Source: Moringa oleifera
Taxonomy: Eukaryota > Streptophyta > Magnoliopsida > Brassicales > Moringaceae
Assembly: GCA_021397835.1 (NCBI GenBank)
Contig: JAJFZO010000344.1
Span: 8,618,001 to 8,682,000, forward strand
Direction: 5' to 3'
Length of the DNA: 64,000 nt
Shown here: positions 11,256 through 23,515 of the stretch, one piece after another
Layout of the letters: each line of letters opens with the position of its first letter
Numbering within the stretch: the first letter of the stretch is position 1
Notes under the pieces: generated by a model
The model's input: only the letters and a program-made list of their open reading frames with translations
What the model was told of the DNA's origin: nothing
Databases searched by the model: none
Position numbers and translations under genes: made by a program

Positions 11256-14181
11256 TTATAAAGAAAAAGGTTTTGTATACACATCAAATGGCTCATTTGC
11301 AGTTAATTGTGGTTCCTGCAGCAAAATCAGAGCAGAAAGCATGTTGTCAGTTTTACAATTTACCAGTGACAGATGCACAGTCATGCCTAGCAAGTACAGG
11401 TTATATGAGCTTTTACAAGAAAAATTGAAATGGATGGAGAAAGAATATTTCTTGTGGAACCAATCACAAAGTGTGAATATATGACTGATGTTTGGTGATG
11501 TTCTTGCATAACATGATCTATCAGAATCTGTTCTATTATTTTAATGAATTAATCCGATAAATGGGGTTCCTTAAGCCCTGATCTACACGTTGGCGAACTT
11601 GCCATTGAAATCATCAATATAGCTTCAATTATGGCAACGACAGCTTCAATAGCTCTCCTGATGATAGGTCTTTTGGTTTACTACTTTAGTTTTGTTCAAG
11701 TCGGGGGATAAGGAAAGCAGAAATAAATAGAAAATGAAAGTTACGAAAAGCCAGATTAGGAAGCAATGCTGAATGCAATAAAAATTTTAGAACCTGTGAA
11801 CTCCTGAGAAGTAAATCCTAGATTAAATTGTCTTTACCAATTAAGGGCCTTTGATAGCTCTTAGATTTCTGACGATGTAAGTTTTCTTGTCTTCCCATGA
11901 AGACAGATAATGCAGATCAGTTCAATTTACACTTCACTGAATGCTTTAAATCAACTGTTACCTGACGATAAGCATACCTGTCTCAGTCCACCAATACTCC
12001 CACCAGTTAGGAGCATAGTAATAAGAGATGTTACAACACCACCCCCAAGTGCAGTGGTTGTGTCCCGAATGGTAGACCTCATTGCATTCAGCATGTTCCC
12101 ATAAGTAGTGGCATGTCCACGTTCAATGGCTTGGATGAAAGCATAAGTCATTGCACCTGTTGAAGTGATCTTTGACAAGGCCTGTGCAAAAGATGGGCAG
12201 AGGCATTAGCTTGAAACTTCTTGTTCAATTTGAATCTAAAATTTCCGTTTCGGATCACTATAGTATAATAACATTTACAGCAAAGATTGTACCGAAGTGT
12301 CAGCAGAGGTCTGATCATCATCACAACCACTGAAGGAAATTGCCTCTCCACCACTTGTTCCTTTCCACATACCTGATCGAGGGCGATGGTCCTCCCAGAC
12401 ATAGCTCCCCGTCCTGCACAGAGAATGAGAGTAAGCACATGCAAGAACAATTACTTTTATACAGACAGCTGGGGAATATGGATACTAGAGCCAGAACACA
12501 CAGGCGAAGGCTATGATAATGGATTAGTCCCCATAGCTTGTTGTGTCTGCAACATTTATGCAGGGGAGATCAGATTTTGAGTAAAAAACTAAGGGAGAAG
12601 GACTAACCTATTCATTCTACAAAGAAATGGCAAATCCAACACCGTGCCACTGTGGCAAGCATCTATAATAGCATGAAGCTTAACCCCGGGAGGAAGAGGC
12701 TTGACAATTAATGCATTGATTTCATCATCAACAATCATGCCTTGGGTTTCAAAGTCCAATGGACAAAGTGTTTCATCATATCCATCCACCTCATCTCCAG
12801 TGTAGTTTCTCTGTTGGGATCCATGACCAGAAAAATGAAACAGAAGGGAATCTCCTGGTTGGCAACCTTGCACAAGCCAATACAAAGCCATCCTCATGTT
12901 GTGTTTGGTTGGCCTCTTGTATGGATCAGTTTCTTCTTCTGCAGTTTAATTTCAAAAGGTGAAATGAGATTGCAGGGATCATTATGAACATAAAACATTT
13001 GAATATATAAGAAACAGAAAGTCCAACAGGTAACTGATAACCATAAGGTAACCTGCTTTTACCATTTCCCACTGAAAATTGCAGTCATTTCGATATAATA
13101 AAAGCATCCCTCGGATAGAACTAGGACATTTGGCCAAAGGTTTTCTATTAGGTACTTCCTAGCAAAACCAGGTAAGTGCCATAGCTTGGCACCACTGAAA
13201 TACTAAGCATCTCTAGCAAATAGAGTGCTGTTCATCAATTTAGAAGACAACTACTTGTATGAATGAACAAGGTTTGTGCCCATCAAAATACAAAAATGAG
13301 TTTTCTCGTGTGTAGATGGATCCTAATGCATGACTGTATATGTAACCTTCAATAACTACGCAAAAGAGACAGAATGGTAATGAAACAGAGGTGAGAAATA
13401 TATACTCAAAGAGAAAATATCAACTCTGGCTAAATAATTAAATAGTATAGAATTCGACTTTATGTACTCCAGATGAATAAATGGTCACAGAATCCTACAA
13501 GTAACGAGTAATATTGACTCAAGAATATCACTACGAGTCATCAATGAATCAAGACTGAGACAAAAGCAAAATAACACTGCATGTCATAATCAGAAGTTTC
13601 ATCATTTAGTCGGATAACGGACCCATAAAATTCAGATAGCAGATGATTTAAGAACAAATAGTAGTGACAACAATGATGAATTAAATGACTACAAAGCAAA
13701 ACCAGCATCAGAATCAGCAGCGTAGTAAGGACTAAACAAAGAATCCAATTAGGCACAAAACATGAGCAAGGGTTTTCCTTTTAAGCCAAGAGTTGAAATT
13801 ACCAGTAAGCATGATGATGGAGGACTCGGGGAACTTGAACCGGTTAACCAGCAAGTACTTCATACACTTGGCATCGTTAATGCATCCCTTGAGCTCGTAT
13901 CGGGATTTCATATAGGATACACCGCATATGACGGCTCGCTTGCGTCCGTGAGCCGGCGGAGGTGGTCCAGAGGGAGCGTGGTTATAGGGTGAGGGCGCTG
14001 TCGTGGCCGGCGGGGCGTGAAAGTGGACTGAGGCGGAGTGTGATGGCGGAGATGGCGGCGGGGCAGAGCGAGGGTCGGCGATGAGGGTGATGGCATGGCA
14101 GATTGCGCAGCGGATCGACTGGGCGCCCGGCGGCAGCTGCAACGGCGTGTGGCAGTTCGAACAGTTTACAAGCATTAACAT
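11256..14181 (-). CDS. MC1: Type I metacaspase with LSD1-type zinc finger
   Basis: Predicted 364-residue cysteine protease cleaving after Arg/Lys, a regulator of plant programmed cell death. Exons: 13803-14181, 12608-12938, 12293-12413, 11978-12181 and 11256-11315, all in frame. Order of domains: LSD1 zinc finger at residues 7-29 (CSNC then CAIC); a Pro-rich prodomain to about 78; the p20-like domain with catalytic His165 (HFSGHGSQ) and Cys221 (DACHSGT); a p10-like domain beginning at the exon with YVWEDHRP; and the C-terminus PFDVYTKPFSL. Length and catalytic positions agree with the Arabidopsis type I enzymes (about 367 residues). MC1 and MC2/MC3 are hard to separate by eye. Synteny suggests the MC2 locus (At4g25110), which lies beside FSD1 in Arabidopsis, so the symbol is provisional. 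Confidence 0.93.
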
Positions 14182-16431
14182 GCTTCACGAAGAGAGAGCT
14201 CCGATCAAACTCGAATCTTTCTTGTTTTGCTTTGGGTCAATCAACCACGCGGGGGAGAGATTGTGTACGAGAATCTCATTCACCAGAAGGCTTATAAAAT
14301 GGCTTTACTATATAACAACTGAGACAGGCAGGAGTTGGAGATGGGACATTAGGTGGAAGGTGAGGAGGAAAGGAAAGAGCGAAGAGAGGGAAAATGGAGA
14401 AAGAGACGGCAAACGCTGACTCTTCAAATGCTCAGGCGAGTCAGCTCTCATAGAGATCAACCAGCTCGAACAATTTTTTTATCCAATAAACAAAAAAATA
14501 AAAATAAGAAATTTATATGTAGAAATCATGGGCATCGCATTTATCCTTTGGAAAGTGGAGAATAAAATAGATGAACGCATCTCCATTGGCTATGGCCTGT
14601 GGGCCTACCTTCTATATCTAGAACTTTAATTTAAAAATGAATTATTAAAAAAAAAACTTTTTTGGGATAAAATCAAAATCTTCTCAGTGGATGATTAACA
14701 TCATTTTCTTTAAATGATAACAAAACTTTCTATTTTTATTTTAAAATATTAAATAAATCAATTATAAATTTTATTTATATCTTATTTTTAAAATAAAAAT
14801 ATTTAAATTATTATTAAAAATTAAATTTTTTAATATTAAAAATATTTTTAAAAAATTACATTAAATATATATATTTAAAAAATATAAATATTTTATGAGT
14901 TAAAAATTATTTTAATTTAAAAAATAAGTTATATAATTTATTTGAATCATTTTTAATCGTTTTAATGATAAAAATATTTTTGTTTTTTATAATTTATTTT
15001 GCGATATTAATGTTCAATTAAATTAATTGATGTATTAAAATTTAAATTTTGAAAATGAATATAATTTAAAAAATTTTATATTTGTCTTTAAAATACTATA
15101 TAATATAAATTATCCCAAGAAGAAAGAAGTTTACTCTAATACAAGTGCATTTAGTTTATCCTGTTATTTGAAATCCAGCATCCTCTCGTTGAAAGGATTG
15201 CAATTCATGGTCTACTATTAACACGTGAACATCAATTCACTAAATTAAAAAAAAGAGGAAATAAGGATGACCAAACAAGGCCATTGGGCTCCTAAAAGAA
15301 AAATTAAATCTTTTTTATTATTAGATGAAATAGATGGTCGTATTATTACAAATAATTTAATATGACGTGTTAAAAAAATTAATTTAAAAGAGAATTCGTG
15401 TAGCAAAGCTACCATTCTAGTAAGACTTCAATCATCACCTAACAAGGGATTGTTTGGAATTTTCTATGCAATGGAGCAGTTGACAACAAGCGTAAGCGTG
15501 TGCGGCGTTTACCTTGTCTTTATAGCTTCTGCGCGTGGACCATTTGGAAGAAAAGTTGAAGAGAGCGAGAGAGAGCAGATCATGACATGAAAATGATTAC
15601 AGGGAGAGACGTCAGATTACCCTTTCTAGGAAACTCCAAATTAACCTGCTGATGGCTTTCATTTTCCTAGCATCCAAACACTATGGTCACTGTACAAATT
15701 GTAATGGATCAAGTTTACATTAATGTTATGAAAGAGATGCATTGTATTTAGTTGAGATCCCAATTAATTTTTTTAGAATATTCATTTTAATTTAATTTAA
15801 TAATGTTTTAAAAAATTAATTTCTTTTATCACAGCCTTAACATGTTTGCTCAAGGCATTATGATGCACATCGAGTTCCATACCTTTACCAAAATTATTTT
15901 AGGTTTTGAATACCAGGAACTTTATATTGTTGAACTAATTTTGCACTTATTTTTTAAAATTATTATTTATGATTTCAATTATAAGATAGTACTTATTAGA
16001 TAAGTACCAAAGTCAAACTCAGGAACATGTAAAAGGAAGGATAATGACCATCCTCTTCTAATATTTGAACTCATGCTGAATTTTTTTTTTTTTTTTTGAG
16101 AAGTTCAAATGGTATGTTTTTAATTTATAATAATAACATAAATAAAAAATATTAATTAATTTTATTAAATTATCAAATATCGTATTTAAAAAAAAATTCA
16201 ATAGAACTGGTATCAATAAAAGATCATTATCCCTAAAAGCATATTCAAGGTGACGTGTCATGTTGTTACTGGTTGTTGTAAATTAATCCTTCAGAAAATG
16301 AAAGCTTTCCATGCGTGGAGAGTTTCCATGACAATATAGTTCCATTGACTTCAAACATCTGCTACTCTGAAACTAACCCTACACCATATATATCTACTCA
16401 TTAGATCTCCATGCTGCAACTTTCCACTGCC
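14182..16431. other. Intergenic between divergent metacaspase and glycosyltransferase genes
   Basis: About 2.2 kb without recognisable coding sequence. From about 14620 to 15115 it is extremely A/T-rich, with many near-palindromic A/T words. The stretch 15390-15700 is of normal composition but shows no gene I can name. The flanks should hold two divergent promoters. Confidence 0.6.
16386..16393 (+). promoter_or_regulatory. Candidate TATA box of the glycosyltransferase gene
   Basis: TATATATA lies 25 bases before an ATG at 16411 and 46 bases before the ATG at 16432. Plant transcription usually starts about 30 bases after the TATA box, which would place the cap site after 16411. This favours 16432 as the start codon. 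Confidence 0.5.
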
Positions 16432-18606
16432 ATGGCTGGCCTTAAAGATCGAGCCAGTTGCAGCCACATTGCTGCCGTTTTGTGCCTTTTATCCTTCGGC
16501 TTACTCTTTGTATTCATCTACGCATCGCCAGGGCCGAGATCCTTCTTCCTCTTGAAAGAGTACTCAAATTGCGAACACTTAAACACAGTAATCATCGGTT
16601 TCTTTCTTCCTTTTTTTTTTTTTATTCCTTCCTTTTTCCAGGAAAATAACGCATTGGTTTCTAAGCGGTCGATGTCGTTGTAGAACAACAAGACAACCTA
16701 CGTGGACGAGCTAGATGGAGCATTGGCCGAGACTTCCATGGAGAGCAAGACTGTGATAATCGCGATAGTGAACAAAGCGTACACAGAAGGCGATAAGCCT
16801 ATGCTTGATCTCTTCCTGGACAGTTTCTGGCTCGGGGAAGACACACGTCGCCTGATAGATCACCTTCTGCTCGTCACGGTTGATCAAACGGCCTACGAAC
16901 GGTGCAAGTTTCTCCGGCTACACTGCTACAAGCTCGAAACGGACGGCGTGGATTTTGATGGCGAGCAGCTGTACATGTCCCATGATTTCATCAAGATGAT
17001 GTGGAGAAGGACTCGGTTTCTTGGCGATGTACTCAAGCGAGGCTACGACTTCATTTTCACAGTAAGTTTAGCTGAACTCACTGATTGGCTGATATCCGCT
17101 GAAGTTGAGCCGTGTATTGTGTTTGGCACAAAACACGGTCAACTACTCTTGCTTCTTAGAGCGTTTAATGCAAGCGCTTCATTCGCTTAGATATAATTTT
17201 ATACTGTTTTCATGCCTCCTAAGTGAATGCTAAACTATACTCCAAAAAGGTTGTTTTATCCATTCGAAGAAGAAAAACGAAAAAAAAAATAAAGTAACGT
17301 TACTTCCTTCATTTTCCAATAAAGCACAAGAAATTTTGGGTTACTATATGGAAAAAATAAATCTAGGGTAAATATATAAAAAATCTAAAATGATATATCT
17401 ATTTTTAAAATTTAAATATTAATGTATTGGTTTGATCAATTGTATATCTACTATTTTAATTTGATTTAAATTGAATTTCAATTTTACTTAAATTATTGTA
17501 AAAAATTAAAGTCATTAAAATTTCAAATAAATTCTACAAGTAATTTCGAAACTATTCTTTAAATTTAAAATTTTTTTGACTCATAAAATTTGTTAATGAA
17601 TTTTTTGGAAATTCTGAATGTAAATTTTTTAAAAATGTTTAAATTATACCAAATTGAAATATATATCAAATGTATAAAAGATCGAATCCATACTTTGAAA
17701 TGTAAAATAATAAAAAAAGAGTATAGTTAAGATTTTTTTTTTCCTATATTTACCCAAACATCTCACATGTAGATCAGTTTAAGTATGGTTTTACTTTGAT
17801 TTCGATAATTTTCCTTAAGGTATATATATAAATTCACTAATATCTCTGGATGGACTAAAGTTTTTGTGCTGTTTGATATTGGGAATTGAACTATGGAAAC
17901 GCTCTATTAAACATATGTAATCAATAATTAATGCATGATTTACTTGTGCAGCTCGGCAATTGAACTTTCATTTACATCCAATTTATGAAACCAATACTAT
18001 ACTTAATTTCTTTATAATCCTAAGTGATATTATATAAAAATGTTTGCAAACTCAAAATTAATTATAAAAAATAATTGTTTATTTAACTTGCAGGATACAG
18101 ATATAATGTGGCTAAGGAACCCATTCCCGAGGCTGAGCTTGAACAAAACAATTGATATCCAGATCAGCACCGATAGATTCAACGGCAACCAGTGGTCGGA
18201 AGCAAACCCTATCAACACCGGCTTCTACATGATCCGATCGAACAACAAGACCGTTTCGTTGTTCGATTCATGGTTTGCGCGTAGAAACAGCTCAAAGGGG
18301 TTGAAAGAGCAAGACGTTTTGGAGAAAATGATCCATGAAGGAGTGTTCAGAGAGCTAGGGCTTAAAGTGAGGTTCCTGGACACTTTATATTTCAGTGGCT
18401 TTTGCCAATATAGTAGAGATGTTAGAGCTGTCACTACCGTCCATGCTAACTGTTGCCGCACGATAAGTGCCAAGGTGGCCGATCTAAGGGCTGTTATTCA
18501 TGATTGGAAGAGATTCAAGAGCTCCTCCGCCAATGAGACGCCCACATTCTTGGGATCACGCCACGTGGCATGCGCCCATTCGTGGAGAACTTTTAATGCA
18601 ACCTAG
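16432..18606 (+). CDS. GT77-like nucleotide-diphospho-sugar transferase (type II membrane)
   Basis: Predicted 348-residue glycosyltransferase of the plant family annotated as At4g15970-like or DUF271 (CAZy GT77). Exons: 16432-16587, 16684-17061 and 18094-18606. A single hydrophobic segment near residues 12-30 predicts a Golgi type II membrane anchor. The catalytic domain shows KTVIIAIVNKAY, the DxD nucleotide-sugar and metal site as DTDIMWLRNPF at the start of exon 3, NTGFYMIRSN and LKEQDVLEKM. The acceptor is not known from sequence. Members of GT77 transfer arabinose, galactose or xylose to wall glycans and glycoproteins. Intron 2 (about 1 kb) is A/T-rich. The start was chosen using the TATA box; an in-frame ATG at 16411 would add seven residues. 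Confidence 0.88.
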
Positions 18607-19134
18607 TCATAACACGGAAAATTACGTTATTAGAAGAAAGAAGTTTGAACTTAATGTAAAGCTTACTCTGGTTTATTCCTCTTTTTTTTTTTTTTTCCTT
18701 TTTCTCTGTATCTAGATTAACCTATTATTTATTCTTGGGTAGAATGATCATTTATTATTTATGTTATATTAAATTATTTATTTTATATGAAATTAGCGGA
18801 AATAATGGCACCAAGAGTTTGCTGGCTATATTTAGCAGAATCTATTTCATGCACGCATTCTAGTTATTTTGGGCATGGAGGTTTGTCCGTACGATTGTGT
18901 TTGAAGAGAGTCACCCTAGAAAGGCACCAGTAGTCAAAGATAGCATGTGTTCTGTCCTTAAAATATCTTAAACAGGCATGTGTTCTGTTACCTAACTATT
19001 AACAGAAGCCAAACGACGACAAAGCGAGGAGGTCTCTCAATCTCACAGGTTCATGAGGCTTCCCTCTCTGCTGACGCCGTATATAAACCCTACCTTCCTC
19101 TTGATTTCGTGCAATCCATCGTACAGCACAAAAC
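18607..19134. other. Intergenic, with TATA box of the pectinesterase gene
   Basis: The first half is A/T-rich 3' flank of the glycosyltransferase, including a 14-base poly-T run near 18682. The second half is the pectinesterase promoter: TATATAAA at 19080-19087 is about 50 bases before the start codon. Confidence 0.6.
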
Positions 19135-20780
19135 ATGGCAGCAATAAGAACTACACACATCGCTTTCATGGCCGCAATCCTGGCGGTTCTCATCACAGCG
19201 CCGGTTGTTTTCATGGATGATATGGCGCTGATTCCTGCTGCGAAGACCCAAGTGGACTCCTGGTTCAAGCAGAATGTTAAGCCTGCGAAGGAACGGAACA
19301 ACTTGGACGCCGACCTTGCTGCAGCAGAGAAGGAGGTTAGAGTCATTAAGGTGAGGAAAGATGGGAGTGGAGACTTCTCGACCATTGATGCGGCTATTAA
19401 GAGCATACCATCAGGGAATAGGAAACGCGTCATCGTTTCGATTGCCGCCGGAGAATATAATGAGAAAATCACTATTGATCGGACGAAGCCGTTCGTTACG
19501 TTGTATGGAGAATCCAAAGCGATAACGAACCTGACGTTTGGGGGTACAGCGGCCCAATATGGAACAGTGAACAGTGCTACGCTTATCGTTGAGTCTGATT
19601 ACTTCATGGCAGTTAATCTCGTTATAGCTGTAAGTAAATGTCTCTGATTCTTCTCTTACACACACAGACACAGACACACATGTGTGTGTGTGTGTTTACG
19701 ACCTTGCATATATAGTAACAACGTTTGGCTGGTTTTTTGGCTTTAGAATTCTGCACCGATGCCGGACGGGAAGAGAGTAGGAGCACAAGCACTTGCGATG
19801 AGGATTTCTGGCGACAAAGCTGCGTTCTATAACTGTCAGTTCATCGGGTTTCAGGATACCTTGTGCGATGACAAGGGCAATCATTTCTTCAAGGATTCTT
19901 TCGTTCAAGGAACTGTGGACTTCATTTTCGGAAGCGGCAAGTCCTTGTACCTGGTAAGTACGTGGCATGATTCTAAATTCTTCATAGTTAAAGACTTTTT
20001 TCTGAGACCAACTTTATTTCTGCCCATTTTTATTAAAAAAGAACAAGTTATATGATCACGGCACACATATCGTACTTTTAACATTAAAAAAACTGATATC
20101 GAAATGCGATGCGTACAGGACACAGAATTGCACGTAGTGGGTGATGAAGGCTTTAGGGTTATAACCGCACAAGCAAGGAAGAGCCGTTCAGAGAACAGTG
20201 GATACTCGTTTGTGCACTGCAGCATAACCGGGACAGGGACAGGGATATACTTGGGCAGGGCATGGATGACTGCTCCCAATGTCGTCTACGCCTACTCCGA
20301 CATGAGCAACGTCGTAAATCCTGCCGGATGGAGCGACAACTTCCACCCTGAACGCGACAGGTACGTTATCATTAATCCATCTAGCTTCACCATGTACACA
20401 AGAATAAAGGAAAAGATAGAAAGCACTAAAAACATTGAATATATAAGAGACATGACATTGCATGTCGAGTGTCGAGTATATATGTTGCGTTTGCGTGCGG
20501 TCTCTTTAATGTATTTTCCTTCTTAGTTCGTAAGGTAGCTTTTTTACTCCTAATGCCTTGACAAATAAAGTTTAGCTTAGAATTGGGAACTAAACAGTGT
20601 ACAAATATATGGCATTGCAGTACTGTTTTCTACGGAGAATACAAGTGCTCGGGACCAGGGTCTAGCCATGCTGGCCGGGTTAAATTCACAAAGGAGCTGA
20701 GTGATACTGAAGCTAAGCGTTTCCTGGTTCTCGGCTACATTCAGGGATCGAAGTGGCTGCTTCCTCCTCCACAGTTGTAA
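19135..20780 (+). CDS. Pectin methylesterase without PMEI pro-domain (PPME1-like)
   Basis: Predicted 367-residue cell-wall enzyme removing methyl groups from homogalacturonan (carbohydrate esterase family 8). Exons: 19135-19629, 19747-19953, 20119-20360 and 20621-20780. Residues 1-25 form a hydrophobic signal peptide or anchor. All catalytic positions are visible: Gln179 (GAQALAM), Gln201 and Asp202 (GFQDTL), Asp223 (GTVDFIFG), Arg281 and Trp283 (YLGRAW). There is no N-terminal inhibitor-like (PMEI) domain, so this is the short group that I recall as including pollen PPME1 and PME53-like proteins. Expression in pollen would be a guess. The C-terminal motif [11 protein letters not shown] matches the expected end. 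Intron 1 contains a CA/TG inverted tract. Confidence 0.92.
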
Positions 20781-21426
20781 ATCACTTGGCTGTTGATATA
20801 TAAACACTCAATCGGTCACCAGTCAGTAGTGAGTATATTGTCTGTAAATGGCGATGCATGTATAGCTTGTCACATGCACCCTTGAACGTAGAAGCTTCAT
20901 CTCCTTTTTTTTTTTTTCTCTTTAATTTTCTGTTTTCTACCGGGAGTCTCTGTTGTTTACTTGTGACAATACACAGAGAGATTTATCTTGTACTGACCCA
21001 ATTGGCCCACAGTTAAAGGAAAAGTGTGAAACAGTTAATAAATTCCATTTTCCTCTTGCAATGTTCAGCTTCACTGTTTAAGTCTTCCTTCTCCATCTGA
21101 ATTACGGGTGAATGGCCTGTTAATTGATGAAGACTTCTATGATCAATTATTGATAGTATCCTATTTCAGTCTAAAACGAGTAGATCGATGTCAAGGTCAA
21201 GCCAGATATGGAGTCTTAATTGCACATTGCTTGCTCAAAAGAAAGTGCGCCATTATCATGCAATTCCAAAGCTTTCAGTGTCTGCCATGTCTTACACATG
21301 GGTATCTTCCAAGATCTTCCACGAGCACTAAAAGACTTGGCAAGTTCTCTCTTCTCATTGGACTTTATAATATTAAATGATCATCAATTTGTTTTTTTTT
21401 TTTTTTTATATTCGTGAAATGAAGCG
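20781..21426. other. Intergenic: 3' flank of pectinesterase up to the copia element
   Basis: I see no gene. It includes a poly-T run at about 20906-20918 and another at about 21391-21407 just before the left LTR. Confidence 0.5.
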
Positions 21427-21810
21427 TGTCAAGACTATGAGCTCGGATCGCTCATGCGGAATGGATTCAAATCAATTAAATGAACTTAACCCAACTGTCA
21501 AGACAACGGGCTCAAGTTCACAACACAAAGCCAAGCCCATCACAAAGAATCTTACTATAGCAAAGGCCTTGCCACATCAAAACATCCTAGTGCAATTGGT
21601 ACAAGTCCATTAAAATGACACCCCACTTAATTATCTTGAGCACTTTAAATTCAAAGTCTTGTCTGTATATGGTTAATCAATTTAGTTAAAAAATTTGTAA
21701 TATTTACCCTATTTATGAATACATCGTATGTGGCTCAAAGGGACTGAACAGCCACCATTTTTATTCAAAAAAAAAAAACTAGCAGCTTATATATTTTTAA
21801 TATTTTATCT
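21427..21810 (+). repeat. Left LTR of the copia element
   Basis: It begins TGTCAAGACTATGAGCT and ends near ATATTTTATCT. It aligns along its whole length, with many substitutions and small gaps, to 22881-23239. The shared stretches include CTATGAGCT, AAATTTGTAAT and GCCACCATTTT. Confidence 0.85.
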
Positions 21811-22880
21811 TGATATCAGAGCACCAAAAGTCATCACTCAACTCGACTTTCTTACACTCTAAGGCAAACAACTCATTTCCTTTTTTTTCCTCAGGTAAAT
21901 ATCGCATTTGTGTTATATTATATGTGGATGATATTTTGGTGACTAGCACCAATCCTAATCTCATTTAGAAATTCATTTTAGAGCTTAATCACAAATATGC
22001 TCTCAAAAATCTTGGTTCTTTACAATATTCTCTAAGCATCCGAATCTCTCATTCATCTCAAAGCTTATTTCTTACATAATCTAAATACATTGAAGATCTT
22101 CTCTAGTTTCATAATCTTTACCTTTTATAATCTTATATTACTCCAACATCCACAAGCCCTGATCTCTTCGTACACTTTGAATCTCTCCTACTGAATCTTA
22201 CTTAGTATCGTCAATAATTGGCTCCTTTTAGTATCTTACCCTCATACACCCTGACATGTCCTTCACTATGAACAAACTACGTCAATTCCTTCATTCCTTT
22301 ACTACCACTTATTGACAAGTATGCAAAACATTTGCTCAGATGCCTTCAAGGGACCATCAATTTCGGTTTCGATATCCTCTTTTAGTCGAATCTCCACTTT
22401 TCATCTGATTGTTTTCTACGACGTTGATTGGGCTTATTATCCCGATGATCGATGATCGATTATTGGACACTATGTCTATCTAGGGAACAACTTCGTTTCA
22501 TTGAGTTTCAAGAAACAACTAATGGTGGTTGGATTTAGTACAGAATCCAAATACTAAGACTTAGCTCATGTCATTACCCAACTACATTGGATCAAATCTC
22601 TAATTTGTGAAATAAAGCTCTTACCTTATCATCAGGTGATTATGGCGTGATAATCAAGGGGTTGATGCTCTCACAGTCGCTTTTATGTACCATGCTCAAA
22701 CCAAACACATCGAGGTTGATGTTCACTTTGTTAGAATAGCATGTGGAGCTCTCAAAGTCAACCATATCCCGTAATCGAAACGGATTATTGATATCCTCGT
22801 CAAGTCTTTGTCGCAAATCTCTTTTTATCAATTTCGACGTACATTTTTGAGCGAAAATTTTCTTTTTACTTTAAGGAGAA

Positions 22881-23239
22881 TGTTGAGACTATGAGCTTGG
22901 ATCTTTCAAAGTGAAATGAATTCAGATTAATCAAGTGAACTTAATCCAATTGCCAAGAGAATGGGCTCAAATTCACTACACAAAATCAACAATGGTCTCA
23001 AATTCACGGCACAAAACCAAGCCGATTAACAAAAAAAATCCCCCATAATTATCTAGAGCATCGTAAATACAAAGTCAAGAAATCTATATTATAATTGATC
23101 AATTGGATTAAAAAATTTGTAATCTTTATCTTAATTAGAAATACATTGTATGTTACTCGAAAAAGGATCGAGGAGCCACCATTTTAATTTAAGAAAAAAA
23201 CAAAAAAACTAGCAGCCTCTGCATTTTAATATCTTATCT
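22881..23239 (+). repeat. Right LTR of the copia element
   Basis: It begins TGTTGAGACTATGAGCTTGG and ends ATATCTTATCT. It is about 25 bases shorter than the left LTR. The visible divergence between the two implies an old insertion. Confidence 0.85.
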
Positions 23240-23414
23240 AAGCCGTACGGCCTGACTTTTCAATTCACTGAATTGCTTGGAACTTGCTTCAAATTATTTT
23301 CCGACCCGCCTAGCTAGCTTAGAGTCATTAGTCAAGCCATCTATTTTGAAGACTCACGGGATATCAAGTCAATGAACAGAGTCGCAAGCGAGACTGTATA
23401 TCTTTCACACCTTC

Positions 23415-23423
23415 TATATAAAG
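23415..23423 (+). promoter_or_regulatory. TATA box of lipid-transfer-like gene A
   Basis: TATATAAAG lies 93 bases before the start codon at 23516. This is a suitable distance for a short leader. Confidence 0.6.
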
Positions 23424-23515
23424 GGTTTTCTGGGTCTTGTGCCAATCACACGAAGGAGCAAGAGAGGCAATTAAAAAAGTAGATCGCATAGAAAGAACAT
23501 TATAGGCGAGCAGAA

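Larger units (their letters stand above)
21427..23239 (+). mobile_element. Degenerate, internally deleted Ty1-copia LTR retrotransposon
   Basis: Two diverged direct repeats frame the element, at 21427-21810 and 22881-23239. Right after the left repeat is TGATATCAGAGC (21811-21822), close to the initiator-Met-tRNA primer-binding site of copia elements. Just before the right repeat is a purine run TTTAAGGAGAA, a likely polypurine tract. The internal part keeps only the 3' end of pol: the reverse-transcriptase motif LLYVDDILV near 21912, then RNase H pieces (TKHIEVDVHFVR near 22695). Several in-frame stops interrupt both, so it is dead. Gag, protease and integrase are missing. Flanks read AAGCG on the left and AAGCC on the right, a possible eroded 5-base target duplication. 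Confidence 0.88.

Noticed and set aside
16411..16431. ATG seven codons upstream as start of the glycosyltransferase
   Set aside because: It lies only 25 bases after the TATA start, probably before the cap site. The later ATG gives a typical N-terminus.
18225..18473. Antisense open frame in the third glycosyltransferase exon
   Set aside because: It is the shadow of a strongly conserved coding exon on the other strand.
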